DNA of 64,000 nucleotides from contig NZ_MTQF01000003.1 of assembly GCF_001975985.1 (NCBI RefSeq), forward strand, positions 549,425-613,424, in the 5' to 3' direction. Below, piece by piece: positions 28,901-36,978 of this stretch; position 1 is the stretch's first letter, and each line of letters opens with the position of its first letter. The notes under the pieces were generated by a model. That model was given only the letters and a program-made list of their open reading frames with translations. It made no database searches and was not told the DNA's origin. This stretch comes from [Flexibacter] sp. ATCC 35103 (lineage in GTDB: Bacteria > Bacteroidota > Bacteroidia > Flavobacteriales > Flavobacteriaceae). A program made the position numbers and the translations under genes.

Positions 28901-29047
28901 TACCAGGGAATGGATCCTGAAATTGGATTTGGAAACACAAACAGAGACAGTAGCGGTAACTTGACCCAACCATGGGCAAAAGGTATCGACGTAGGATATT
29001 ATCCGCAGCCAAGAACCTACATGATGGGGCTTAATGTTAACTTTTAA
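25934..29047 (+). CDS. susC: SusC/RagA-type TonB-dependent transporter
   Basis: 1037 residues from the ATG at 25934; the frame is open from 25838, but that overlaps xylA and the signal peptide starts at MKSKYCIKTTM. Signal peptide about 1-32 (GFAQ). Next come a carboxypeptidase-like beta-sandwich (about 38-110), a plug domain starting near EIVVIGYGTQKKKVNTAAT, and a large barrel ending in YPQPRTYMMGLNVNF. It moves oligosaccharides across the outer membrane with TonB energy, together with the SusD protein encoded with no gap after it. Substrate, from the locus content, is probably xyloglucan oligosaccharide. Confidence 0.95.
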   Translation: MKSKYCIKTTMLPFCMALLLSVFAMQSGFAQDQSKYVSGNVTSADDNMGVPGATVSVQGTKTSTATDFDGLYKIEAKAGDVLVFSFMGYKTQKITVGTQTKINVTLRAETAELKEIVVIGYGTQKKKVNTAATSLVSGKDIQNVASLDVVNALQGQASGVNVTSTSGQPGAGMAVNIRGVGTAGNSTPLYVVDGVVVDNGIGYLDPSAIERIDVLKDASAGSIYGARAANGVILVTTKKGKEGKINVAFNTYTGFQQVAKKLDLLNTQEYTTIMNEARVNSGLTPLYSQAQIAAFPNHDWQKDLFNNGAMKQNHSLTISGGDKKSTISTGLSYYGQEGLIGGVTNQSDYNRVTFNVNSTSEVIENHLKIGENFSFANIKSSGVADQGIYSNGIRSFLNAAPIDAAYDENGGYAHSVISADISNPLGSLYYNNFNETKTNRYVGNIFAELKFLKNFTYRTSFGVDMTDSNYRSFRPVYSLSSNDNNTVSSVTQNATKSLGWIFENTVQYKATVAGAHNFDVLVGTSAKKNTSDFMEATGRNLTFDDFAHAYLSNATDQTSNTVKGNRADYAIQSYFGRLLYDYNNKYLFTATIRRDGSSNFADSNRYGNFPSVSAGWNVDKESFFPENKVVNNLKLRASWGQNGNDQIPAFSYMSTISSYNKNYHFGTTDETLQTGSSPDQLSNRNLKWETSEQLDLGFDATLFTNFTLSFDYYDKKTKDWLVLASIPTYAGATAPYINGGDIQNKGVELSLAYRTKFGKDWNFSVNGNISHNQNEVLRVANSEGIIHGETNLLFQGTDEMNRVEVGQPIGYFYGLKTAGIFQNAAEVAAGVQPNAVPGDVRFVDLNGDGKIDADDKTKIGNPNPDFTYGLNFDLSYKAFDLSVYTYGVAGSQNVFGIHDPTRAYTNNTTDVLNRWTTEGSSNKVPRVTYGADTNGNYTKFSDLYVQNADFYRIKSVTIGCDFTKLTNKLSFFSKFRLYVAANNLFTFTKYQGMDPEIGFGNTNRDSSGNLTQPWAKGIDVGYYPQPRTYMMGLNVNF

Positions 29048-30637
29048 ATGATGAAAACGATGAAAACATATATAAAATTATTTGCTGTTTCAAGCTTGTT
29101 CGTTTTAGGAGCTTGTTCGACTGATTTTTTAGACACAGAACCTTCTACAATTAAGGTGGAAGAGAATTTTTATAAAACGCCAAATGATGCTTATCAGGGA
29201 TTGGTTGCCATCTATGATGTATTGCAGCGTGAAGCTTACGGAGGGCCTTTGTTGATTAGTGAGCAGGCTTCTGATGATTGTTTTGGAGGTTATGGAGTGG
29301 CTGATGCACAGGCAGATGTTGAATGGGACCGTTTTTTATTCGTGACCAATAAAGACATGAATAGCGATGTTTGGAAAAACTCCTATTTAGGAATCTACAG
29401 AGCAAATATTTTATTAGCAAATCTTGATAAAATAAACTGGGGAACAGACACTGCACTAAAAACAAGATACGAAGCTGAGGCACGTTTTTTAAGAGCACAT
29501 TTTCATTTTCAGGTAGCAAAAATGTTTGGAGACATAGTGCCTTTAGATCACATTATCACCTCTAGTGAGTTTCAATTGCCAAGACAAAGTGCTGAGGTTA
29601 CTTATGCTTTGATTGCAAATGATTTGAAATTTGCTGCTGATAAGTTAAATAATGACAACTACTCTCAAAGCGGAAACGCGAATTACGGGCGTATTACAAA
29701 ATGGGCAGCCGAAGCTTATTTAGCGAGAACGTTCTTGTTTTATACAGATTATTACAAAAAAGCGGATATGGCCGGAGTAATAACAAAAGCACAGGCTACA
29801 GCTTATATTAATGATGTAGTAAGTAATAGCGGACATGGTTTAGTGGCTGATTTTGCTAATCTTTGGTTAGCAGCTTCTTTCGAAAATTTTGCAGGAGAAG
29901 ATAATACCGAAATGGTTTGGGCAGTACGTTTTAATGGCTCAGGAAAAGGAAACTGGGCCCTGAACGAAGGAAACCGTTTTCAGGTAAACATTGCACCTCG
30001 TGGAGGATCAATAGGAAAATATGCAACAGGTTGGGGTGGAGCAACTGTGAACCCAAAATTATATAATGCATATGAAACAGGAGATACACGTAGAGATGCA
30101 ACGATTATAAATTATGCAGGTGAAGGTTTGAATTTTAATGCCGAAGCCAGAGAACAACGTCAGTACACCGGATATTCATGGAAAAAATATTGCCCAATTA
30201 CCAATGCAGCCGGAACAGCTATTGTAGAAGTTAACGGCGGAAATTTCCAGATTGATAACTATCAGGATTATGCTATTATTCGTTATGCAGATGTTTTATT
30301 AATGGCTGCAGAATTGAATTTAGGTACAAATAATGCATTGGCTCAAGCCGATTTAGATAAAGTTCGTGACCGTGCTTTTAAAAGTACAACTCATAGAATA
30401 ACAGTTTCTAAAACAGTTATTATGGAAGAACGCCGTTTAGAATTGGCACTTGAAGGACAACGTTATTTTGACTTAATCAGACAAGGTGTAGATGTTGCAA
30501 AAGCAGCAATAGACAACACAGCAACTGATGCTCAGTTTAATGTAACTTTTAGAACAGAAACGTTAGGATGGCTGCCATTACCACAATCTCAAATTGTACT
30601 TTCTAATGGTACTATCCAACAAAACCCAGGTTGGTAA
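29048..30637 (+). CDS. susD: SusD/RagB-family surface glycan-binding lipoprotein
   Basis: 529 residues. Lipoprotein signal with lipobox LGAC (cysteine about 23), then STDFLDTEPST, a hallmark of SusD proteins. Helical TPR-type scaffold (ARFLRAHFHFQVAKMFGDI, WAAEAYLARTFLFYTD) and a C-terminal conserved block (VIMEERRLELALEGQRYFDLIR; residues ~455-476) ending LPLPQSQIVLSNGTIQQNPGW. It lies as a lid over the SusC barrel and captures sugar chains. The ATG begins directly after the susC stop codon, so the two are translationally linked. Confidence 0.95.
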   Translation: MMKTMKTYIKLFAVSSLFVLGACSTDFLDTEPSTIKVEENFYKTPNDAYQGLVAIYDVLQREAYGGPLLISEQASDDCFGGYGVADAQADVEWDRFLFVTNKDMNSDVWKNSYLGIYRANILLANLDKINWGTDTALKTRYEAEARFLRAHFHFQVAKMFGDIVPLDHIITSSEFQLPRQSAEVTYALIANDLKFAADKLNNDNYSQSGNANYGRITKWAAEAYLARTFLFYTDYYKKADMAGVITKAQATAYINDVVSNSGHGLVADFANLWLAASFENFAGEDNTEMVWAVRFNGSGKGNWALNEGNRFQVNIAPRGGSIGKYATGWGGATVNPKLYNAYETGDTRRDATIINYAGEGLNFNAEAREQRQYTGYSWKKYCPITNAAGTAIVEVNGGNFQIDNYQDYAIIRYADVLLMAAELNLGTNNALAQADLDKVRDRAFKSTTHRITVSKTVIMEERRLELALEGQRYFDLIRQGVDVAKAAIDNTATDAQFNVTFRTETLGWLPLPQSQIVLSNGTIQQNPGW

Positions 30638-30650
30638 TTAACTAAAAAAA

Positions 30651-31517
30651 ATGATTATGAAACGTATATTATATATAGTAATAGCTGCAGTAACCATAGG
30701 CTCAGGATTGTTTTCATGTGAGCCTGCAGAAGATCGTGACAGCTTACCGGCTGTAAGTTTGACACCGGAAACAATTAAATTTTCAGTAACTCAAAATGCA
30801 GCCAATGAAAACGAAGTGATTTTAAAAAATCCGGATCCAAATGTCATTGCATATTGGAGATATGTTGATGCAAGCGGTAACGAATTAGGACATTCAAATA
30901 AAAGTGATGATCAGGTCGTTTTTCCTTTCGCCGGTAAATACACTGTTTATTACACTGCTTACACAAGAGGAGGTTCTGTAGATGCAGCTCCGGTTGTGGT
31001 AAATATTTCTAAAAACGATCAAACGTATTTTAGAGACCCAAAATGGGACATGCTTTCTAATGGAGAAACGGGTAAAACATGGGTGTTAGACTTTATTGAT
31101 CCTGTAGGATGGGCCGGTTTGGATTATCCTAATAACCCAAAAGGAACAGATTATTGGAACTGGTTTCCGGATTACGCAGGAAACTCATGGGTAATGCCAA
31201 GCAAAAACTGGGGAGAAATGCATTTTGACCTAAACGGAAATTATAATACAAGTGTAAAACAAACCGCTCTTGATACTGATGCACAAACAGCAAAATCAGG
31301 AACATATTCATTTGATGTTGTAAACAATAAATTAGCCTTCAATGGTGGAGTAGAAATGCTTTACGGAGGAGATTATCATGGAGATGTTACCAACTGGACT
31401 AGTGTAAAAGTGGTAGAACTTACTGCAACATCATTACGATTAGGAGTTATTAGAGATAAAAGTAGAAAAGGCGAAGGAGTTTGTTTGATTGTTTTTCATT
31501 ACAAACCAAAACCGTAA
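30651..31517 (+). CDS. Surface lipoprotein, probable accessory glycan-binding protein
   Basis: 288 residues. Lipobox GLFSC (cysteine about 23), followed by acidic residues EPAEDRD. Such acidic residues after the cysteine favour surface display in Bacteroidota (inference). A PKD/Ig-like domain (about 30-125) is followed by a C-terminal region rich in Trp and Tyr (YWNWFPDYAGNSWVMPSKNW) that could form a carbohydrate-binding face. It takes the third-gene position after susC/susD usually held by surface glycan-binding proteins and has no catalytic motif. The 13-nt spacing puts it in the same operon. Confidence 0.8.
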   Translation: MIMKRILYIVIAAVTIGSGLFSCEPAEDRDSLPAVSLTPETIKFSVTQNAANENEVILKNPDPNVIAYWRYVDASGNELGHSNKSDDQVVFPFAGKYTVYYTAYTRGGSVDAAPVVVNISKNDQTYFRDPKWDMLSNGETGKTWVLDFIDPVGWAGLDYPNNPKGTDYWNWFPDYAGNSWVMPSKNWGEMHFDLNGNYNTSVKQTALDTDAQTAKSGTYSFDVVNNKLAFNGGVEMLYGGDYHGDVTNWTSVKVVELTATSLRLGVIRDKSRKGEGVCLIVFHYKPKP

Positions 31518-31538
31518 GTACTTAAAGATATAAAACTG

Positions 31539-31569
31539 CCGATAAGGGATTGGTAAAGTCACTTATCGG
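31539..31569 (+). terminator. Hairpin after the susCD-lipoprotein block
   Basis: CCGATAAG (31539-31546) pairs with CTTATCGG (31562-31569) in the 93-bp gap before the GH2 gene. No strong T-run follows, so it may act as a partial terminator or mRNA-stabilising stem that lowers enzyme expression relative to susCD. Confidence 0.5.
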
Positions 31570-31610
31570 TATGTTTATATTCGTTTTTAAAATAATAAAA
31601 TCCTCTCGAA

Positions 31611-34100
31611 ATGAAGAATAACAGAAAATACTTAAACAGTAGATTACCATTATTAATGCTGCTCGCAATTACTTTATTAGGTTCCTGCAGCAAAAAAAAG
31701 GATGATTTTAGCGATAGAAAAGTTTCTTTTAATTCAGATTGGAGTTTTCATTTAAACGATAGTATACAAGATAAAGATACTATTGGGGTTGCAACAAAAT
31801 GGAGAACTTTAAACCTTCCGCATGATTGGAGCGTCGAAGGAAAGTTTGACGAAAAAAGTCCTGCCGGATATGGAGGCGGAGCCCTAAACGGAGGTTTAGG
31901 CTGGTATAAAAAAACATTTAAGGTCAATGCTGAAGACAGTACAAAAATAACTTCAATTACTTTTGACGGCGTTTACAAAAACAGTCAGATTTGGATAAAC
32001 GGACACTATTTAGGAAAACGTCCAAACGGATATATTGGTTTTCAATATGAAATCTCTCCATACTTGAATTACGGAGATAAAAACAATGAAATTATTGTAA
32101 AGGTTGACAATTCAAAGCAACCCAATTCACGTTGGTATTCAGGATCAGGAATTTTTAGAAATGTCTGGATCGAAACTACCGATAAATTGCATGTTGCACA
32201 ATGGGGAACTTATGTGACAACACCAAAAGTTACTGCGCAAAAAGCTTCGGTAAGTTTTGAAACTACCATTCAAAATCAAAACACCGCTTCAAAAAAAGCA
32301 ACAGTAACCACCACTATTTTTAAAGAAGATACCAAAGTAACCTCGGTTACCCAAAATATAACGATTGCTGCAAACGCTAATCAAACCATCAAACAACAAA
32401 CACAAGTTGAAACGCCAATTTTATGGTCTGTAGAAAAACCGGAATTATACACCGCTGTTACAGAAATTTCGGTAGATGATAAAATTGTCGATCAATATAA
32501 AACTGATTTTGGAATCAGGAATTTTAAATTCGATATAGATAAAGGCTTTATCCTTAACGGAAAACAAGTAAAAATAAAAGGAGTTTGTTTACACCATGAT
32601 TTAGGTCCGTTAGGTTCAGCAATCAATACACGTGCTATCGAACGTCAATTGGAAATCATGAAAGAAATGGGAGTGAACGGAATCAGGACTTCTCATAATC
32701 CACCCGCTCCGGAACTTTTAGAATTATGTGATAAAATGGGTTTCATTGTCATGGATGAAGCTTTTGACATGTGGAAACAAACCAAAACCAAATACGATTA
32801 CGGCAATGACTGGGACAAATGGCACAAGAAAGATCTGATTGATCAATTGCTGCGCGACCGTAATCATGCAAGTATTTTTATGTGGAGTATTGGTAACGAA
32901 ATTCCTGAACAATGGAACGAAGACGGAGTAACAATTGCTAAAGAACTAGCCGCAATTACACGTCAGTATGATAAAACACGTCCAATTACCGCAGCGATGA
33001 ATCCGCCTGTGAACATGAATCTTGACGGAGTTAATTTGCAATTCGAAAAAGCAGCTGTTCAATACAATAAAATTGCAAAATCTGGTGCTCTGGATATTAT
33101 TGGATACAATTATGCGCATCAAACGTATGAATATCACAAACAAAATTTTCCGGGAATTCCTTTTATCGCCACAGAAACTACATCAGGTTTACAAACCCGA
33201 GGTTATTATGATGCCGTTTCAGACACCATAAAAAAATGGCCAGTTAGCTGGGATAAAAAATTTACTGGAGGAAATCCGGGTAACACGGTTTCTGCTTACG
33301 ATCAGGTACAAACGCCTTGGGGTTCAACGCACGAAGCCACCTGGAAAGTCATTAAAAAACACGATTTCCTTTCGGGAATGTACATCTGGACAGGTTTCGA
33401 TTATATTGGTGAACCAACTCCATACGAATGGCCGTCAATCAGTTCTTATTTCGGAATTGTGGATTTAGCCGGTTTTCCAAAAGATGTGTATTATATGTAT
33501 CAAAGCGAATGGACAGACAAAACCGTGCTGCATATTTTCCCGCATTGGAACTGGAAAGCGGAACAAACCGTTGACGTTTGGGCCTATTATAACAATGCAG
33601 ATGAGGTTGAACTTTTCCTTAACGGAAAATCAGTTGGAGTTCGCAGTAAAAAAGGAGATGATTTACATGTAATGTGGAGAATCCCGTTTCAGCCCGGAAC
33701 ACTAAAAGCAGTTTCCCGTAAAAATGGAAAAACAGTATTAGAAACCGAAATTAAAACAGCTGAAGATCCGTCAAAATTGAAACTTACAGCAGACAGAAGT
33801 ACGATTAAAGCCGATGGAAATGATTTGTCTTTTGTAACCGTAGATATTCTCGATACAAAAGGAACTTTGGCGCCAAATGCGAATAACGAAATCAATTTCT
33901 CATTAAAAGGAAACGGAAAAATTGTAGGTGTTTGCAGCGGAGATCCAGTAAGTCACGAACCGTACAAAGGTTCAAAACATACGGCGCTTAACGGAAAATG
34001 TTTAGTCATAGTTCAATCGGATAATAAAACAGGAAGATTAGAATTAACCGCTAAAGCGAATGGACTCAAACCAGCAACAATTGTAATTACAGCAGAATAA
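31611..34100 (+). CDS. GH2 glycoside hydrolase, probable beta-galactosidase
   Basis: 829 residues. Lipoprotein signal (LLGSC). Galactose-binding-like N-domain (about 35-190), Ig-like domain (200-300), TIM barrel (about 300-590), then a DUF4982-type and a further Ig-like domain at the C-terminus. In the barrel, MWSIGNEIPE supplies acid/base E430 and IATETTSG supplies nucleophile E522. GH2 members of this architecture are usually beta-galactosidases. In a xyloglucan locus this enzyme would remove the beta-1,2-galactose of L and F side chains (inference). Anchored lipoprotein, periplasmic or surface-exposed. Confidence 0.88.
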   Translation: MKNNRKYLNSRLPLLMLLAITLLGSCSKKKDDFSDRKVSFNSDWSFHLNDSIQDKDTIGVATKWRTLNLPHDWSVEGKFDEKSPAGYGGGALNGGLGWYKKTFKVNAEDSTKITSITFDGVYKNSQIWINGHYLGKRPNGYIGFQYEISPYLNYGDKNNEIIVKVDNSKQPNSRWYSGSGIFRNVWIETTDKLHVAQWGTYVTTPKVTAQKASVSFETTIQNQNTASKKATVTTTIFKEDTKVTSVTQNITIAANANQTIKQQTQVETPILWSVEKPELYTAVTEISVDDKIVDQYKTDFGIRNFKFDIDKGFILNGKQVKIKGVCLHHDLGPLGSAINTRAIERQLEIMKEMGVNGIRTSHNPPAPELLELCDKMGFIVMDEAFDMWKQTKTKYDYGNDWDKWHKKDLIDQLLRDRNHASIFMWSIGNEIPEQWNEDGVTIAKELAAITRQYDKTRPITAAMNPPVNMNLDGVNLQFEKAAVQYNKIAKSGALDIIGYNYAHQTYEYHKQNFPGIPFIATETTSGLQTRGYYDAVSDTIKKWPVSWDKKFTGGNPGNTVSAYDQVQTPWGSTHEATWKVIKKHDFLSGMYIWTGFDYIGEPTPYEWPSISSYFGIVDLAGFPKDVYYMYQSEWTDKTVLHIFPHWNWKAEQTVDVWAYYNNADEVELFLNGKSVGVRSKKGDDLHVMWRIPFQPGTLKAVSRKNGKTVLETEIKTAEDPSKLKLTADRSTIKADGNDLSFVTVDILDTKGTLAPNANNEINFSLKGNGKIVGVCSGDPVSHEPYKGSKHTALNGKCLVIVQSDNKTGRLELTAKANGLKPATIVITAE

Positions 34101-34129
34101 GTCTTATAATTTTTGAAATTTTAAATATA

Positions 34130-34218
34130 GCCACAGATTAAAAAGATTTAAATCTGCATGATCTGCTAAATCTGCGAGAGAAAAGAAAAAATCCTTTCGA
34201 ATCCTTTTAATCTGTGAC
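34130..34218. repeat. AATCTGC-type intergenic hairpin, copy 1
   Basis: GCCACAGATTAAAAAGAT (34130-34147) is largely complementary to ATCCTTTTAATCTGTGAC (34201-34218). Between them lie AATCTGC units. The same vocabulary reappears in the larger structure at 36715-36867. It fills the 139-bp gap between the GH2 and GH31 genes. Confidence 0.65.
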
Positions 34219-34239
34219 AAAAAAATAAAAAAATAACTA

Positions 34240-36639
34240 ATGAAAAAATCACATTTAAAAACCTTGTTTTCGATTTGCGCTTTTGGACTTCTTACAATTC
34301 CAAATGCCTCAGCTCAAATTCAGAACGCAGATGTACTGAATGCTCCAATAGACATCAGCAAGGATTTTCAGAATTATCTGAACACCTTTTATTTTGCAGA
34401 TGAATTAACCAATTTTGATCCTGCAACAGGAAAAGGAACGATAAAATATCTGAGATATAATTATAAAACGCGTCAGGCTTTCAACAATATGATGATGAAA
34501 CCAGATGTTGTTGAAGCAAACGAATTTCCAACCACAGAATACCAGGCTTCACCAGAATTACCATTTCAGATTCAGTTTGTTTCAGACAGAACGATTCGAA
34601 TCAAAACGACTTCAGGACCACAATTTCATCCTGAAAAAGAATCCTTAATGCTGATAAATGGCGTTGCGCCAAATCATCCTGAATTATGGAAATATTCTAA
34701 AATCGAAGGCGGTCACAGTTATACCAGCAAACACGGAAGAGTAGAAATTTTGACAAAACCGTGGCACGTAAAAATTTACGATGAAACCGGAAAATTATTG
34801 ACAAGTACACTTCACGATTCAGATTTTAAAAATACCTATACACCAACACTTCCGTTCTCGTATGTTCGTAGAAATAGCGATTATTCAAGAAGTATGGGCG
34901 CTGCTTTTAGCTTAGAACCGGACGAAAAAATATTTGGTTGTGGAGAATCATTCACACAATTTAATAAACGCGGACAAAAAGTAGTTTTATGGGCAGATGA
35001 TGCCAACGGAATCCAGAATGAAACGATGTACAAACCTGTTCCGTTTTATATGAGCAGCCGCGGTTACGGAGTTTTCATGCACCATTCGACACCAATTACA
35101 GTTGACTTTGGAAGATATTATTCAAGTGCAAACGAAATGTATATTGGCGACGACGAAGCCGATTTGTTTTTCTTTATCGGAGAACCAAAAGACGTTTTAG
35201 ATCAATACACAGATTTAACCGGAAAAGCTGCAATGCCGCCACTTTGGTCATTTGGTTTCTGGATGAGCCGAATCACTTATTTCTCTGAAAAAGAAGGAAG
35301 AGAAGTAGCAAAAGATTTACGCAAATATAAAATTCCAACAGATGTTATTCACTTTGATACAGGCTGGTTTGATGTAGATTGGAGAAACAATTATGAGTTT
35401 GCAAAAGCCCGTTTCCCAGATGCCGAAAAAATGATGTCAGATTTAAAAGATGACGGTTTTCATGTTTGTTTATGGCAATTGCCGTATTTCTCGCCAAAGA
35501 ATACGTTGTTTAATGAAATCATGGATAAGAATTTAGCCGTGAGAGATCGCAAAGGAAATCTTCCGTATGAAGATGCTGTTCTTGATTTCTCAAATCCTGA
35601 AACTGTAACTTGGTATCAGGCAAAACTGAAACATTTATTCGACCAGGGAGTTTCGGTTTTCAAAGTAGATTTTGGAGAAGCAGCTCCGCCAGACGGAATT
35701 TACCATTCAGGAAGAACAGGATTTTACGAACATAATTTATATCCGTTAAGATACAATAAGGCTGTCGCCGAAATTACACAAAAAGAAAAAGGATATACTT
35801 TAATTTGGGCAAGAAGTACTTGGGCAGGATCTCAACGTTATCCGTTACATTGGGGTGGAGATGCCGAAACTACAAACGGAGCAATGTCAGCAGAATTACG
35901 TGGCGGACTTTCATTAGGATTAAGCGGATTCAGTTTCTGGAGTCATGACGTAGGAGGATTTGCAACAAAATCACCAGAGAATTTATACAGAAGATGGGCG
36001 CCGTTCGGAATGTTTACTTCACACGTAAGGAGCCACGGAGAACCTCCGCGCGAACCTTGGTTATACAGCAAAGATTTTCTTGAAGGATTTAGAAAAGCAG
36101 ATAATATGCGCTACGAATTAATGCCATATATCTACGCTCAGGCGAAAGAAAGTTCACAAAAAGGATTGCCAATGATGCGTGCATTATTTGTAGAATATCC
36201 AAATGATCCGGGCGCTTGGTTAGTAGATAATGAATATTTATTTGGATCAAGTATGTTGGTTGCACCACTTTTTGAAGAAGTGACAGAAAGAGACGTTTAC
36301 CTTCCGGAAGGAACATGGATTGATTACCAAACTAAAAAAGTATACCAATCCGGCTGGCATAAAATTAAAGCAGGCGAAGTACCAATCGTAGTTTTAGTAA
36401 AAGACGGAACAGCTTTGCCCCACATCGCTTTAGCACAATCTACAAAAGATATGGATTGGAGTAAATTAACCTTAAAAGTATATGCAAGTGACAAAACCAC
36501 ATCGGCTACGGCCAAAGTGTTTTTACCGGAAGGTGATGCAGTACAAGAAATTAAAGTAATCAAAAACGGAAACAATTTTGACGTAACTTCAAACCCGTTA
36601 CAAGGAAAAACAACTCTTAAAACAGAGTGGATAAAATAA
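34240..36639 (+). CDS. GH31 alpha-xylosidase
   Basis: 799 residues, signal peptide about 1-25 (ASAQ). The GH31 N-domain precedes a catalytic barrel where VFKVDFGE gives nucleophile D477 and HWGGDAET gives acid/base D541. KVDFGEAAP and PFGMFTSHVRSHG are wording typical of YicI-like alpha-xylosidases rather than alpha-glucosidases. In xyloglucan breakdown the enzyme removes the non-reducing alpha-1,6-xylose from oligosaccharides, producing the xylose consumed by XylA/XylB encoded upstream. Location is probably the periplasm. Activity is inferred from sequence and context. Confidence 0.92.
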   Translation: MKKSHLKTLFSICAFGLLTIPNASAQIQNADVLNAPIDISKDFQNYLNTFYFADELTNFDPATGKGTIKYLRYNYKTRQAFNNMMMKPDVVEANEFPTTEYQASPELPFQIQFVSDRTIRIKTTSGPQFHPEKESLMLINGVAPNHPELWKYSKIEGGHSYTSKHGRVEILTKPWHVKIYDETGKLLTSTLHDSDFKNTYTPTLPFSYVRRNSDYSRSMGAAFSLEPDEKIFGCGESFTQFNKRGQKVVLWADDANGIQNETMYKPVPFYMSSRGYGVFMHHSTPITVDFGRYYSSANEMYIGDDEADLFFFIGEPKDVLDQYTDLTGKAAMPPLWSFGFWMSRITYFSEKEGREVAKDLRKYKIPTDVIHFDTGWFDVDWRNNYEFAKARFPDAEKMMSDLKDDGFHVCLWQLPYFSPKNTLFNEIMDKNLAVRDRKGNLPYEDAVLDFSNPETVTWYQAKLKHLFDQGVSVFKVDFGEAAPPDGIYHSGRTGFYEHNLYPLRYNKAVAEITQKEKGYTLIWARSTWAGSQRYPLHWGGDAETTNGAMSAELRGGLSLGLSGFSFWSHDVGGFATKSPENLYRRWAPFGMFTSHVRSHGEPPREPWLYSKDFLEGFRKADNMRYELMPYIYAQAKESSQKGLPMMRALFVEYPNDPGAWLVDNEYLFGSSMLVAPLFEEVTERDVYLPEGTWIDYQTKKVYQSGWHKIKAGEVPIVVLVKDGTALPHIALAQSTKDMDWSKLTLKVYASDKTTSATAKVFLPEGDAVQEIKVIKNGNNFDVTSNPLQGKTTLKTEWIK

Positions 36640-36978
36640 AAAAGTTAGCCACGAATTACACTAATTTCACGAATTAAATTGGTGATAATTTGTGAAATTC
36701 GTGGCAAAAGAAAAGACACAGATTAAAGGGTTTTTGTTCTCGCAGATTTGGCAGATTGAGCAGATTTTTTTTAATCTTTAAGATTAGTAAAAAATATAGC
36801 TACAGATTAAAATCTGCTCAATCTGCCAAATCTGCGAGAGAATAATAAAAAATCATTTGAATCTGTGGAAAAAAAATAAATCCTTAGTCGGATAAAAATA
36901 AGTTTTTGTTGAGTTTCTAAATCGGGTGAAAGCACAAGCGACACCCGATTTATTAAAAATGAATTAAGAAAAAAAATC
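36640..36978. repeat. Nested hairpins with perfect 30-bp inverted repeat
   Basis: This 339-bp gap between the GH31 and GH97 genes contains no ORF. GCCACGAAT (36648-36656) pairs with ATTCGTGGC (36697-36705). A larger structure has left arm 36739-36768 and right arm 36809-36838, which are perfectly complementary over 30 bp around a 40-nt loop. ACAGATT/AATCTGT flanks near 36718 and 36859 add an outer stem. The motif content is shared with 34130-34218. Confidence 0.8.
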
